DNA of 64,000 nucleotides from Pomacea canaliculata (lineage: Eukaryota > Mollusca > Gastropoda > Architaenioglossa > Ampullariidae), in the NCBI RefSeq assembly GCF_003073045.1, contig NC_037599.1, positions 3,782,001 to 3,846,000 of the forward strand, in the 5' to 3' direction. The notes under the pieces are model-generated. The model saw only the letters and a program-made list of their open reading frames with translations. It searched no databases and was not told the origin of the DNA. Of the stretch, positions 54,711 through 64,000 are shown one piece after another. Made by a program: the position numbers and the translations under genes. The number at the start of each line of letters is the position of its first letter. Within the stretch, counting starts at the first letter, position 1.

Positions 54711-54945
54711 CATGACGTCACAGCCGCCGGAAGTCGCATGGGGGCGGCCATCTTGCCGGAAGTCCCTGTGGGTGCGGCCATCTTGATGAGGTCATATCCG
54801 TGGCGGCCATCTTGTCGGCCATCTTGCCGGAAGTCCCTGTGGGTGCTGCCATCTTGATGAGGTCATATCCGTGGCGGCCATCTTGCCGGAAGTGGCATGG
54901 AGGTGGCCATCTGGTGATGTCATATCAGTGGCGGCCATTTTGTCA
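54711..54945 (+). promoter_or_regulatory. Tandem array of YY1-, ETS- and CRE-like sites
   Basis: Eight copies of GCCATCTTG or close variants lie at about 54747, 54776, 54804, 54816, 54847, 54877, 54904 and 54932. They match the reverse complement of the YY1 site CAAGATGGC. Four CCGGAAGT words (ETS/GABP type) lie at about 54726, 54756, 54827 and 54886. A perfect TGACGTCA is at 54713-54720. TGATGAGGTCATAT occurs twice and TGATGTCATAT once. The sites come in roughly three tandem units of 57-72 bases beginning GGCGGCCATCTTG. The array lies directly outside the left arm of the polymerase-bearing inverted repeat. It could be an element end, a promoter or a satellite built from such sites. Confidence 0.7.
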
Positions 54946-55699
54946 TACCCGAGTGATTGTTGTTTTTTGTATTTGTGGAAAATGCATTGAAGAGCCCATT
55001 TGTCGTCAAGCTTAGAAAAGTATATAATTAATAAACTTTGTCACACCAGTTCGCCACGAGGAGGGCAGGGCTTTTGTTTGACTGGCAAAAAATGTGTTTG
55101 AGGCACAGAAGAAAAGAAAAAACTTTTATCACAGCTTTGAAGATATCACAGTCTAAACGGAGCAGCAGTCTCAATGTCTAACGGTAACGGTAGTCACCCC
55201 ATCGTCAAGGACCTTCGCTTGATGTACAGATAGGACAAGGAGTTTCTGGTGTTGTTGGTAGGTAACATAGATTTACATCTGTTTTTGAAACCGGTGTTTG
55301 CATATCCACCGCTGGCTTGCTGTGTCTGTAACCTGTTTTTGAAATGGCTGTGGTCAAGTTGATTTTGGTGTTTGTTTGCCCTTGGTGCTGAGTTTTTGCG
55401 TGTCACCTGAACAAATGTAAGTTTTGTCTGCAGAGAGCCACGATGCCGAGTGATCTTACTCTGTGCCTCGCCTTGTACTCTGTTTAAACAAGCCCGGCGT
55501 GCGTTTGTCGTCGGGGGCCGGGGGGGAGCGCGTTGGAGACAGGCAGGACTAGGCAGAGGGGTCCAGGGTTTGTGAGTTGTTTTGGCTGTGCACAAAGTCT
55601 GGTGATGTTGTCGCATGCTTGTCCCGGGAACCATGTGTGTATTCTTGAAAAAAACCGTTGTGTTGCTAATTCGGGACTGGCGGCATCTTCGAAGCGAGG

Positions 55700-57510
55700 T
55701 GCCGCCAAACAGCATGTACAGCGAATCCGTGTCCATTTCGCACAGCTGAAAGTTGCTGCGGTCTGACGTACTTGTCACGCAGTCGTAGTAAAACTGAAGC
55801 ATTCTCAGTTTGGCGTACTGGTAGAGCGAAATAACAATTTGTAAGGGGAGACCCCAGTTGATATTCTTTTTGGCCATCTCTACGCTCGTCAAGTCCTCGT
55901 CAGTTCCGTCAGCTTTTGAAAGCGACTGTCGTTTATCAGTTTTTTCACAGTAGAGGTCACCGGACGTCGTAAATTCGCAGTGCCTGGCGTGTTGGTGAGC
56001 GTCTTGCCCGTAAGCACTGGTTCTAACAGTTTGAACGTTTCGCTTAAAATGTTTTTGGATGGTCGTGTCTCCTTGGGCGTCGCGCGCTGGTGACCATGTC
56101 GCCAAACGGCCTTAAAGCAAGGTTTGGGCTGGTATTCTATCACCAGGTAAACGGCAGTGACTATGGAGACCATTTTCAAGATACCATTTTAACAAAGGAG
56201 TCAGCTAGTAAAACTTTGTTTCCGACATAGCTGCCGATGAGCGTCTGTTTGTGAACCGGTCAACAGTTTATATTTTTTCGCGTACGCTCGCATGAAAGGA
56301 CCATATGTCGGAGCGAGTGACATGAATGTTTTTGAAGATGGGCGTCATCTCGCTAACCGCTCGCGCAACGCCTCGGGGACGTGAAGATCGCACTGCACCG
56401 AGGAGCCAAACAGCGTTTTCGTCTTTCACGGCGGCTAAAATGTCGTTTTTGGTGGATATCGTTTTGGAAGCTGTAGGAGGGGAGAATTTTTACAGCGTAT
56501 ATACGGTGGATGTTTGGGGGTTGGTCTTTTTTGTCTTTCCAATCGCAACTCCCTACATTTCCTGCACTCTCAACACGATGTAACGTTTGTAAGTACGCGG
56601 TGATCTCGCGCGTTTTTTCCCGCAACTCGACGAGTGGCTTTTTGTTTAAACGGGTTGATGACGCGACCGCGCGTGAGGGAGCAGTTTTGTGTCCGTGAAA
56701 AGACAGCCGTGAAACTGGATAGACGGTCTGCGTTTCTGAATGCCACCATCGACGCGAATTCGCCTTTTTCCTATTTGTTTTCTTTTTGAATTAAATTTAT
56801 GCTGGAATGTGAATGTTTTTACAAAACATGACCCACTCTAACCACTTCGCGCGACTCTTTTGACCGTATATCGTCTCTTTTTTCCCCTTTGAAATTATTC
56901 TCTTTTTTACGGATGATCGGGGTGTTCCGTTGGCATGTTTTGGCATTAAGGCCCAGAGATACAAGGCGTTGGCATCGAAGCCCTCTATGCTTTGTACGGG
57001 TTTGCTGAGGTTGTTGCGAATTAAATGTCTGAGATTTTTCGTGATGCGGTGAAAATGATGGAGGGACCGCCTGTGATGTTGTCGGAAGCAGCGAGTGGAT
57101 GTCTTTCGTTTTTGGTCATCGAAAAAGAGAAAGTAGACGTCGGAAGACAGAGTTTTGATAGAGATAGCGCAAGTGTGGATGCCGGCGAGCCGGAAATAGC
57201 GTCTTTCACCATGTCTACACCGAGAGTAGCGTAGAACGTGATCTGATTGTCGAGCGCTTGCAGAAAAAGGCACAACGTCGAGGTTGTTGTACCCATCAGA
57301 AAATCCTCGCTATCGACGTCATGTTGCGAGTGGTCTCCAGACCTGTTGACAGTAGGCGTACTGGTCCGTCTGTGATGTTGCTCTGTTGATGAGTGTCGAA
57401 TAAAACGCTGGCGTGGGGAGGGAATTGCTGTTCTTGTAGTGTGTCGAGAGAGGTGACGTATTCGTAGGGGAAGAAAACCTTTTTTGCTCTGTGACGTTGT
57501 AGGCAGCATG
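55700..57510 (-). pseudogene. Broken family B DNA polymerase (protein-primed type), left arm
   Basis: The clearest part is the frame 56105-55194. It contains YAKLRMLQFYYD (55817-55782) followed by the catalytic motif C word MDTDSLYM (55736-55713), the YxDTDS-type metal-binding motif of family B polymerases. Upstream (57510-56800) other frames carry the words FDANALYLWALM and LQALDNQITFYATLGVDMV, usual in polymerases of Maverick/Polinton-class elements and relatives. The parts lie in different frames with interruptions, so the copy is a pseudogene. Downstream of the motif the frame stays open but loses resemblance, which suggests another shift. Confidence 0.7.
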
Positions 57511-57524
57511 TACTCTTGGCGTAA

Positions 57525-57842
57525 CTAAATCCGGCGCGAGAAAATTGACGTACGTCTAGAAATTTCAGCTTTTGGGTGCAAATGCAGCAAAAATGCGTTG
57601 TGACGCTTCACCACAAACTGAAATGGGTTTTTTGTCTCGTCAACATAGTCAATTCGTCTGTTTCTTTTTCGCAAAGGACAAATCGGCGAACGAGGTAAGG
57701 TTTGATGAGTTGATGTATATTTTCCCGAGTTAAACCCTATGACCGAGTTGACGCAAGGTAGTCGTCGAATCGGGCTTTTGAGGGCGGCTGGTGGGAATTT
57801 GAATACATCGGGCGAGTTTGTTTTGTTGTTGATCGACAGCAT
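57525..57842 (-). pseudogene. Further coding remnant of the left-arm element
   Basis: A 105-codon open frame lies upstream of the polymerase remnants. Its nucleotide counterpart in the right arm is at about 62040-62340. Words around YVDETKNPFQFVVKRHNAF look protein-like and are partly kept in the other arm. It may be the amino-terminal part of the same polymerase gene; I cannot assign it firmly. Confidence 0.4.
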
Positions 57843-58205
57843 CTAGTTCTGTAAGCACGTCACTAAACGGCGTCGCATAATAAAAGATAAGACCGGTTGA
57901 AATTTTTCTAGATGATCGACCATTGCGATCGATCAAGTGTTGAGAGTCGCCGTCGCTGACAAAGAAACCGGCGATTCAAAATCTGGAACGTTACTGGCTA
58001 CCGACACGACAAGGGAAAGTGTTTGTGCTGTGTACCGCGTGTTGTTTGTGTGTGGGGTTGGGGAGACTAGAGCGATCATAAACTCTTCAAATCGAATGTG
58101 GCCCTATACGGAAAAACAAACGACGCGTCGACCGAAACTCCGTGCGACTGGTAACTTTCCCGGACGGAGGGTGTACCCTTAGACCCAGCTTTGATACGTC
58201 TCTTT

Positions 58206-58890
58206 TACCTTATCACCCTGACATTTTTTTTCGTGTCCGCTCCATCATCGCAATTTTTTTTCCATAGTTTCGCACTTGGGGAATTGAAAAACGCGTGTGT
58301 GAGCTTGTCGATGTCGATGTGATGTGCCATGAAATGTTGCTTGTAATGTAAAAAGCGGAGAACGTTGTATACTTTGACCGCTCCGCTGGAGGGGGACATG
58401 AGAACGGGAGGAGTGACTGACTTTTCATCAAGCTGAAAACATCGATATTTACTTTAAATTATCTCTAAACTCTGGCAGATCTAGCAGGGTACACTCCTGG
58501 AAATGTCAGAAAAAAGAAGCAGACGACAGACCATTGGTTGAACAGTTCTCGGCGCTAGCGGGTTTTGACTGCAAGCGAATGTACGTTGGCGCCAACGGTG
58601 TTAATGGCGAGGGGTTAAATAACAAAGATTGTCTCGGTACTTACGCTGTCTGTTGTTTTCGTCTGTTTGATAGTGTATATGTAGGGTTTTTGTTATTTTG
58701 TTATGTATTCGGGTAAAGCATCATCTGTACTACAACCGATAGGAAAGTCGGCGATGGGGTGACATAAAAGGAGGTGGACATGATGGTCTCATCAGGGCCC
58801 CACCGCACCTTACTGTCGGGACGTTCGTTTGGGGTGCTCCAACGCGTCCGTGGTCTTGACCTAACTTGATTTACAGCTCCAAAGTCCAAA
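58206..58890 (-). pseudogene. Unassigned coding remnants, left arm
   Basis: Two pieces have protein-level counterparts in the right arm. The one at 58206-58400 (FLHYKQHFMAHHIDIDKL) matches 61478-61680 (FLHYKHISCIIIDIDKL). The one at 58701-58889 (PDSKVRWGPDE, LSVVVQMML) matches 61080-61283 (PDSKVAVELIM, LSMVVVQMML). Retention of amino-acid similarity across arms implies they were once coding. No family is recognised. Confidence 0.45.
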
Positions 58891-59165
58891 AAATCTTGTT
58901 TTTGTTAGAATCAGACGTGGCTTTTTAGTGCTCTGTGGTTGTTGCCGGAGGTGGCATGAAAAAACGATAACTCATTTGAAGTTAGTTTTATTTTTAACAA
59001 AAAGGAGTGGGAAAAATTAATTTTAAAAGCGCTTTTTTTGAGAGGGAAATCCACGGAGACGTTGTCTCCATAGGGAGGTGCATTGGAGCCAAAACACGAC
59101 GTAAACACGACTGATGTTTTCCGTACCGTTGTTATGGGTTTATTGACTGCGCTCCAGTTTCGATT

Positions 59166-59504
59166 TTAAATTATATACTTGTCTTCAACATCAGGTGATA
59201 ACTGTGAATAAAAGCTCATCTTCTCTAACCGCACCCTGCGCCTGGGTTTTTGCTTTTTTAGGTGGTGGAGGTCGGTGAGGATGGCGGAGCGCAAGTAGGC
59301 CGAAGGTGCCACATGTTGAGGTAGATGATTTCTTTGCACATGGTGGACAAGATGTTGCTTTGCGTAATAAGGTTGACTAACTAACAAAGAACAAGGAAAA
59401 CTTTTTACTTTTCGTGTATCTGCTTGACATACGATGTTAGGTTCTTGACCGGGCCGGTAAAATTTAAACCGCACATGGCAAATCTGAAAACAACAAGACA
59501 ACAA
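59166..59504 (-). pseudogene. Small open frame near the centre, left arm
   Basis: A 112-codon frame contains TDLHHLKKQKPRRR and CQADTRKVKSFPCSL. The corresponding right-arm DNA (about 60515-60760) keeps similar words but has stops. The frame is likely part of an element gene now decayed. It is not assigned to a family. Confidence 0.35.
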
Positions 59505-59935
59505 ACAAACAAAAGCCGTGATGAACTCATTTTATAATTTTAGAAAAAAAAAACATTTGTAGCTCAACTTACGATTTCAATGGTGGTGAGAGAGAGAGAG
59601 AGGTGTTTAAATAAGACGTGCTTTGCTTCTCGAATGAAGTGGATCGAGACAGTCTAAGGGACTAAAGGATGCTGAAGGCGCGCTTGATTGGTGGTTCGCC
59701 AAAGGCAGGCTTTTATATTGCGTTGTTGACTGACATGAATAAGCTGATGACAGATGAGTGCAAGGGGACATCATACAGGCTCATCACAGTTGATCTTAGT
59801 GGGGAATTTAACGTGTCATATCTGGGTAGCGTCAGCGGTCTGTCATCGTGACTGACTACATTATTTTACAGAGGTGAACGTGCCGCAGTGCCGAGTGGTA
59901 CCTATTCCTCACTCATCCAACCATCCCTCGTTGGA

Positions 59936-60079
59936 GACTAGTGTTGTTAGGAGTGAGCCATTAAAAAAATAAGGGTGGTCGGGTAATAACAGATTTTACA
60001 TACTATGATTAAACAAGACAAGTTCTAACTAAAAGCGTCTCACAACTCTCTTGGGAAAATCACCGTGTGTATGTGTAAA
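59936..60079. other. Central spacer of the giant inverted repeat
   Basis: About 145 bases lie between the innermost alignable parts of the two arms. No convincing long pairing was found inside. This would be the junction where the ends of two element copies meet. Confidence 0.55.
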
Positions 60080-60485
60080 AGAGGAGTGGTTGGGGTGCGG
60101 ATGTACGACTTCTGGCACTAGCGGACGTGTCAGCCTCTGTATTAATGTTAGGTCCAGTGACGGTGACTATCCGCTGATGCTACCCAGATGACACGTTATA
60201 TTACCGCACTAAGATCAAACTGTGTGAGCTGTATGAGTGTCCTCTGGCACTCATTTATTTCAGCTTTTTACCATGTTCAGTCACAACGCATATAAAGCGC
60301 TTGGCGAACCACAATCTAGGCGCCTCAGCATATCTCTTTAGTCCTTAGACTGTCTCGATTCCATTCATGTGAGAACACAAGCTACTTTATTTAAACCGTC
60401 TCTCTCTCTTCAGCCACCAGAAATGTAAAGTTGACACTAAAGGTTTTTTTTCTAACTATTTTATAAAATGAGTATGCATCACGGC

Positions 60486-60514
60486 TTTTGTTTGTTTGTT
60501 TGTTTGTTTGTTTT
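60486..60514 (+). repeat. (TTTG)n simple repeat
   Basis: About seven TTTG units, present only in the right arm of the inverted repeat. Confidence 0.9.
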
Positions 60515-60998
60515 CAGATTTTGCCGTATGTGCGTTAAAATTACGTGCGTCAGACCTAAATCGTCATGTCAAAGGATAATCAGAAAGGTAAAAGGTTTCC
60601 TTGTTCTTTGGTGTTATCGGAACCATTTTCTACGATAAGAGCATCTTGGCCGCCATGTGCTCGAAAGGATCAGATCTTACCGTCACTCAGTGGCACTTCG
60701 TAACTTTGACGTCCTTCCTTCGCCTCCGACCACCTAAAAGCAAAACCAGCGCAGGGATCGGTTAGAAGAAGAATGAGTTTGATCACAGTTATCACCTGAA
60801 TGTGAAGCGTATAATGAAAAACTGAGCGCGTCAAACCTCATAACGGTACTGGAAAACATATCGGTGTTTCGTTTTTGTTGGCCCCAATGCATCCCTATTG
60901 AACAACGTTGTGGATCTTTTCCTTCTCAAAAAAAAGGTTTAAAATAATTTTTTCCACTTCCTTTTTGTTAAAAATACTTCAATGAGTTATGTTTTTTC

Positions 60999-61680
60999 AT
61001 GCATCGGCAGCACACAGAGCATCTAAAAGCCCTACGTCTGATTTTAACAAACGAAGATTTTTTGGACTTTGTATCAATTCAAGACCTACGACGCGTTGGA
61101 GATCGCCCAAAACGAACTCCCGACAGTAAGGTGGCGGTGGAGCTCATCATGTCACTCCTTTATGTCAACCCCATGCGACTTTCTATGGTTGTTGTACAGA
61201 TGATGCTTCCCGAATACATACAAAATAACAAAACCTACATACCACTGTCAAACAGACGAAAACAACAGACAGGCGTACCGTGACTAATCTTTGTTTTTTT
61301 AGAGCCCTCCGCTTACCCTGTGGGCCAAGTACATTCGTTGCAGACCCCTGGCGCGAAGAACTGTTCAAACAATGGCCTCGTCTGTCTTTTTCTGACTTTC
61401 TGCCAGGAGTGACCTGCAGATTCGCCGAGTAGAAGATAAATTTCAAAGTTAATATCGATGTTTTTTTCAGTTTGAATGAAAGTCGTGCTCCCGTTCTCCG
61501 GTCCCCACTCCAGCGGAGGCGTACAAGTATACAAACGTTCTCCGTTTTTACATTACAAGCACATTTCATGCATCATCATCGACATCGACAAGCTACCATC
61601 GCGTTTCAAATGTCCAAGTGGGAAAATTGGAAAAAAAATTGAGAGGAGCGACACGATAAAAAATGTCAAGGGTGATAGGT
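60999..61680 (+). pseudogene. Unassigned coding remnants, right arm
   Basis: Open frames at 60999-61283 (QDLRRVGDRPKRTPDSKVAV, LSMVVVQMMLPEY) and 61476-61682 (FLHYKHISCIIIDIDKL) mirror 58701-58889 and 58206-58400 of the left arm. They belong to the element and no family was recognised. Confidence 0.45.
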
Positions 61681-62289
61681 AGAGGAGACGTTATAAGGCG
61701 GGTCTATCAGGGGTACACCCTCCGTCTGGAAAGTTTATCAGTGCAAGGTTTTCGGTCACGCGTGTTGTTTTTCCGTATAGGCCACATTCGATTTGAAGTT
61801 TATTTTGATGGCATCTAGTCTTCCCATACCCACAGCAACAACAGCGGTAATCAGCACCACGTTCTTGTCCGTGTGAGCCAGTAACGTCCAGATTTTGATC
61901 GCCGTTTGCTTTTCAGCGAACGGCGACTCTCAACACTTGCTCGATCGATGGTGATCATCTGAGAAAGATTTTCAGACCGGTTCTTATCTTTTATTATGCG
62001 AGCGTTTAAGTGAGTGCTTACGAAATAGATGCTGTCGATCAAACAACAAACATACTGCCGAGTAGTATTCAAATTCCCATCCGCCGCCTAAAGCGATCGA
62101 GACTCTTTGCGTCACCACCGGGTATAGGTTTAACTCGGGAAATATGACATAAGTCACAACTACTCGTTCGCCGATTTGTCCTTTGCGAAAAAGAAAACAA
62201 CGATGACGTATGTTGAAGAGACCAAAAAACCCATTCAAGTTTTGTGGTGAAGCGTCACTAGCATTTTTGGCATTTTGCACCGCCAGAAC

Positions 62290-64000
62290 GGTGAATTTCC
62301 TAGACGTCGTCAATTTTCTCGCGTCCGGGATTTAGTTACCAAAGTATTGGCTGCCTACAACGTCAAGGAGCAAAAAGGTTTCTTGCCCCCGATACTCCCT
62401 TTCGACACTACTACAAGAACAGCACTCCCTGACCCGCGTTTTTTCGACACTCAAACATACACATCTAAGCGACAGTACGCTATGTCAACAGGTCTGGAGA
62501 ACCTCGAACTTGACGTCGTGCGAGATTTCTGATGTGTACAACAATCGAGCTTGTTGCTTTTCTGCAAGCGCCGACCAACCAGATCACGTTCTATCGCTAC
62601 TCTCGTGGACAGGTGAAAGACGCTATTTCGGCTCCCGGGCATACACTGCGTATTCTTAAATCGTCTCCGACGTCTATTTCTCTTTTGATGACAAAAGAAA
62701 GACATCCCTCGCTGCTTCGCGACAAAATCACAGGCGTCCTCCATCGATTTTCTTCAACACGCCATCTACGAAAAAATCCCACTTTTTCGCAACAAACTCA
62801 CAAAAACCGTAAAAAGCATAGAGGGCTTCGATTGCCAACGCCTTGTATCTCTGGGCCTTATGACCAAAACAGCCAAGGAACACCGATTCATCCGAAAAAA
62901 GAGGAATAATTTCAAAGGGGAAAAAGAAGACGTGTACGTCAAAGAGTGCGAGTGGTTAGAGTGGTCATGTTTTGTAAAACATATCACTCGGCATAAATTA
63001 TATTAAAAGAAAAACGAAATAGGAAAAGGCGAATTCGCGTCGAGGTGGCTTACAGAAACGCGACCGTCTATCAGTTTCACGGCTGTTTTTCACGGACACG
63101 AAACTGCTCCCCACGCGTCGGTCGGTCATCACCGTACGTTTAACAAAACACTCTCGAGTGGCGGGAAAACGCAGCGAGATCACGCTGTACTAAAACGTCA
63201 TCGGTGTTGAGGTGGATGTGGGGGTGGCGATTGGAAAGACAAAAAAGACCAACCCAAATTCTCCACCGTTTACGCTTGTAAAGCTCCCACTCCTACATTC
63301 AAACGATATCCAAACACGACATTTTAGCCGCCGGTGAAAGAGACGACGTGTTGGCCTGGTGCAGTGCGATCTTCACGTCCCGAGCGATTGCGCGAGCGGT
63401 TTTTAGCGAGATAGACGCCATCTTCAAAACCATTCATGTCACGCGCTCGACATTGCCTTTCATGCCGAGCGTACCGGAAAAATCTAACTGTTGACCGGTT
63501 CACAAGACGAGCTCATCGGACTATGTCGGAAACAAAGTTTACTAGCGACTCTTTTGTTAAAATGGTATCTTGAAATGGCTCATAGTCCACTGCGTTACTG
63601 ATAGATAACCAGCCAACCTGCTTTAAGGCTTTGGCGACTATGGTCAACCAGCGCGCGACGCCAAGGAAACAGCGATCCACCAAAAACTTTTAAGCGAACG
63701 TTCAAAATGTTAGGAACATGCTTACGGCAAGACGTCAAAACATCGCCGCACTGCGACATTATACTCGGTGAATCTACTGTGAAAACTGATAACGACAGTC
63801 GCTTTCAAAAGCTGACGGAAATGACGGAGGACTTGTACGAGGTAGAGAATGGCAAAAGAATATAACATGGGTCTCCTTACAAATTGGTTCTTTCGTCTAC
63901 AGTACCAACTGAGAATAGCTCAGTTTTATACGATGCTGCAATGTCCGTAGCCGAGCAGAACTTTCGCTGGCGATGGACGGATTTCGTGATAGCAAGGTTT
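62290..64000 (+). pseudogene. Broken family B DNA polymerase (protein-primed type), right arm
   Basis: Plus-strand remnants mirror the left-arm polymerase. At 62532-62900 the frame carries FLQAPTNQITFYRYSRGQVK-like words, then frame changes follow. At 63860-63950 the region before motif C is recognisable. The motif itself (starting ATGGAC at 63973) is broken by a small deletion relative to the left arm, so the metal-binding aspartate pattern is lost. Several shifts and stops show that it is not functional. Confidence 0.6.

Larger units (their letters stand above)
55190..59935 (-). mobile_element. Left arm of a giant inverted repeat: decayed Maverick/Polinton-like element
   Basis: This arm aligns in reverse orientation with 60080-64000 along its length, with many indels and substitutions. 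Paired landmarks include 59583-59602 with 60395-60412, 59825 with 60187, 58385-58415 with 61478-61512, 58785-58835 with 61092-61150, 57408-57440 with 62405-62432 and 55890 with 63835. Genes in it read from the centre outward (minus strand here). Only pieces of a protein-primed-type family B DNA polymerase were recognised. No integrase, ATPase or capsid gene could be identified. The outer boundary near 55.2 kb is approximate because the right arm leaves the window. Confidence 0.65.
60080..64000 (+). mobile_element. Right arm of the giant inverted repeat, runs off right edge
   Basis: This is the mirror of 55.7-59.93 kb. Genes read outward, on plus. The inner end (60080-60420) includes counterparts of the GAGA tract and of the frame at 59669-59851. 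A TTTG simple repeat (60486-60514) is inserted only in this arm. Outer sequence reaches the polymerase motif region at the window edge, so the arm continues beyond 64000. Confidence 0.65.

Overview
The window is animal nuclear DNA. It has split genes with GT-AG introns, polyadenylation signals, RNA polymerase III tRNA genes, many microsatellites and retroposon fragments. Two genes pair a linker-histone-type globular domain with a basic tail, as molluscan sperm nuclear basic proteins do, and a mollusc (perhaps a gastropod) fits best. That placement is inference, not proof.

Layout. Positions 1-10028 (minus) hold the 5' half of CHERP in thirteen coding exons, running off the left edge. A gap of about 0.9 kb separates it from a complete MAP-kinase-interacting kinase gene (MNK/MKNK family, plus, 10910-14198, eight coding exons) with a 3'UTR of about 2.8 kb. 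The two genes are head to head. From about 17.0 to 34.3 kb I found no gene, only simple repeats, a tRNA-derived SINE and two copies of an unrecognised interspersed repeat containing a hairpin. Two tRNA-Gln genes (TTG and CTG) lie on the minus strand at 34.4 and 35.4 kb. The interval 35.5-43.9 kb is again mostly gene-free.

At 43.9-47.2 kb two intronless H1-like/protamine-like genes stand head to head, each with a TATA box, a short reading frame, a replication-type histone mRNA stem-loop and a purine-rich downstream element. In the second gene the literal reading frame ends in an acidic/alanine-rich tail. The -1 frame of the same bases gives an almost pure arginine-serine protamine tail, which is the most striking observation in the window.

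From 54.7 kb to the right edge the DNA is virus/transposon-like. A tandem array of YY1-, ETS- and CRE-like sites (54.7-54.95 kb) is followed by a giant imperfect inverted repeat centred near 60.0 kb. Its two arms are diverged, decayed copies of the same element. Both carry broken fragments of a family B DNA polymerase of the protein-primed type seen in Maverick/Polinton-class elements.

Functionally, CHERP (splicing) and MNK (eIF4E kinase, translation control) are housekeeping or regulatory genes sharing an intergenic promoter region. The protamine-like pair probably acts in sperm chromatin. The rest looks like accessory, repeat-rich DNA.
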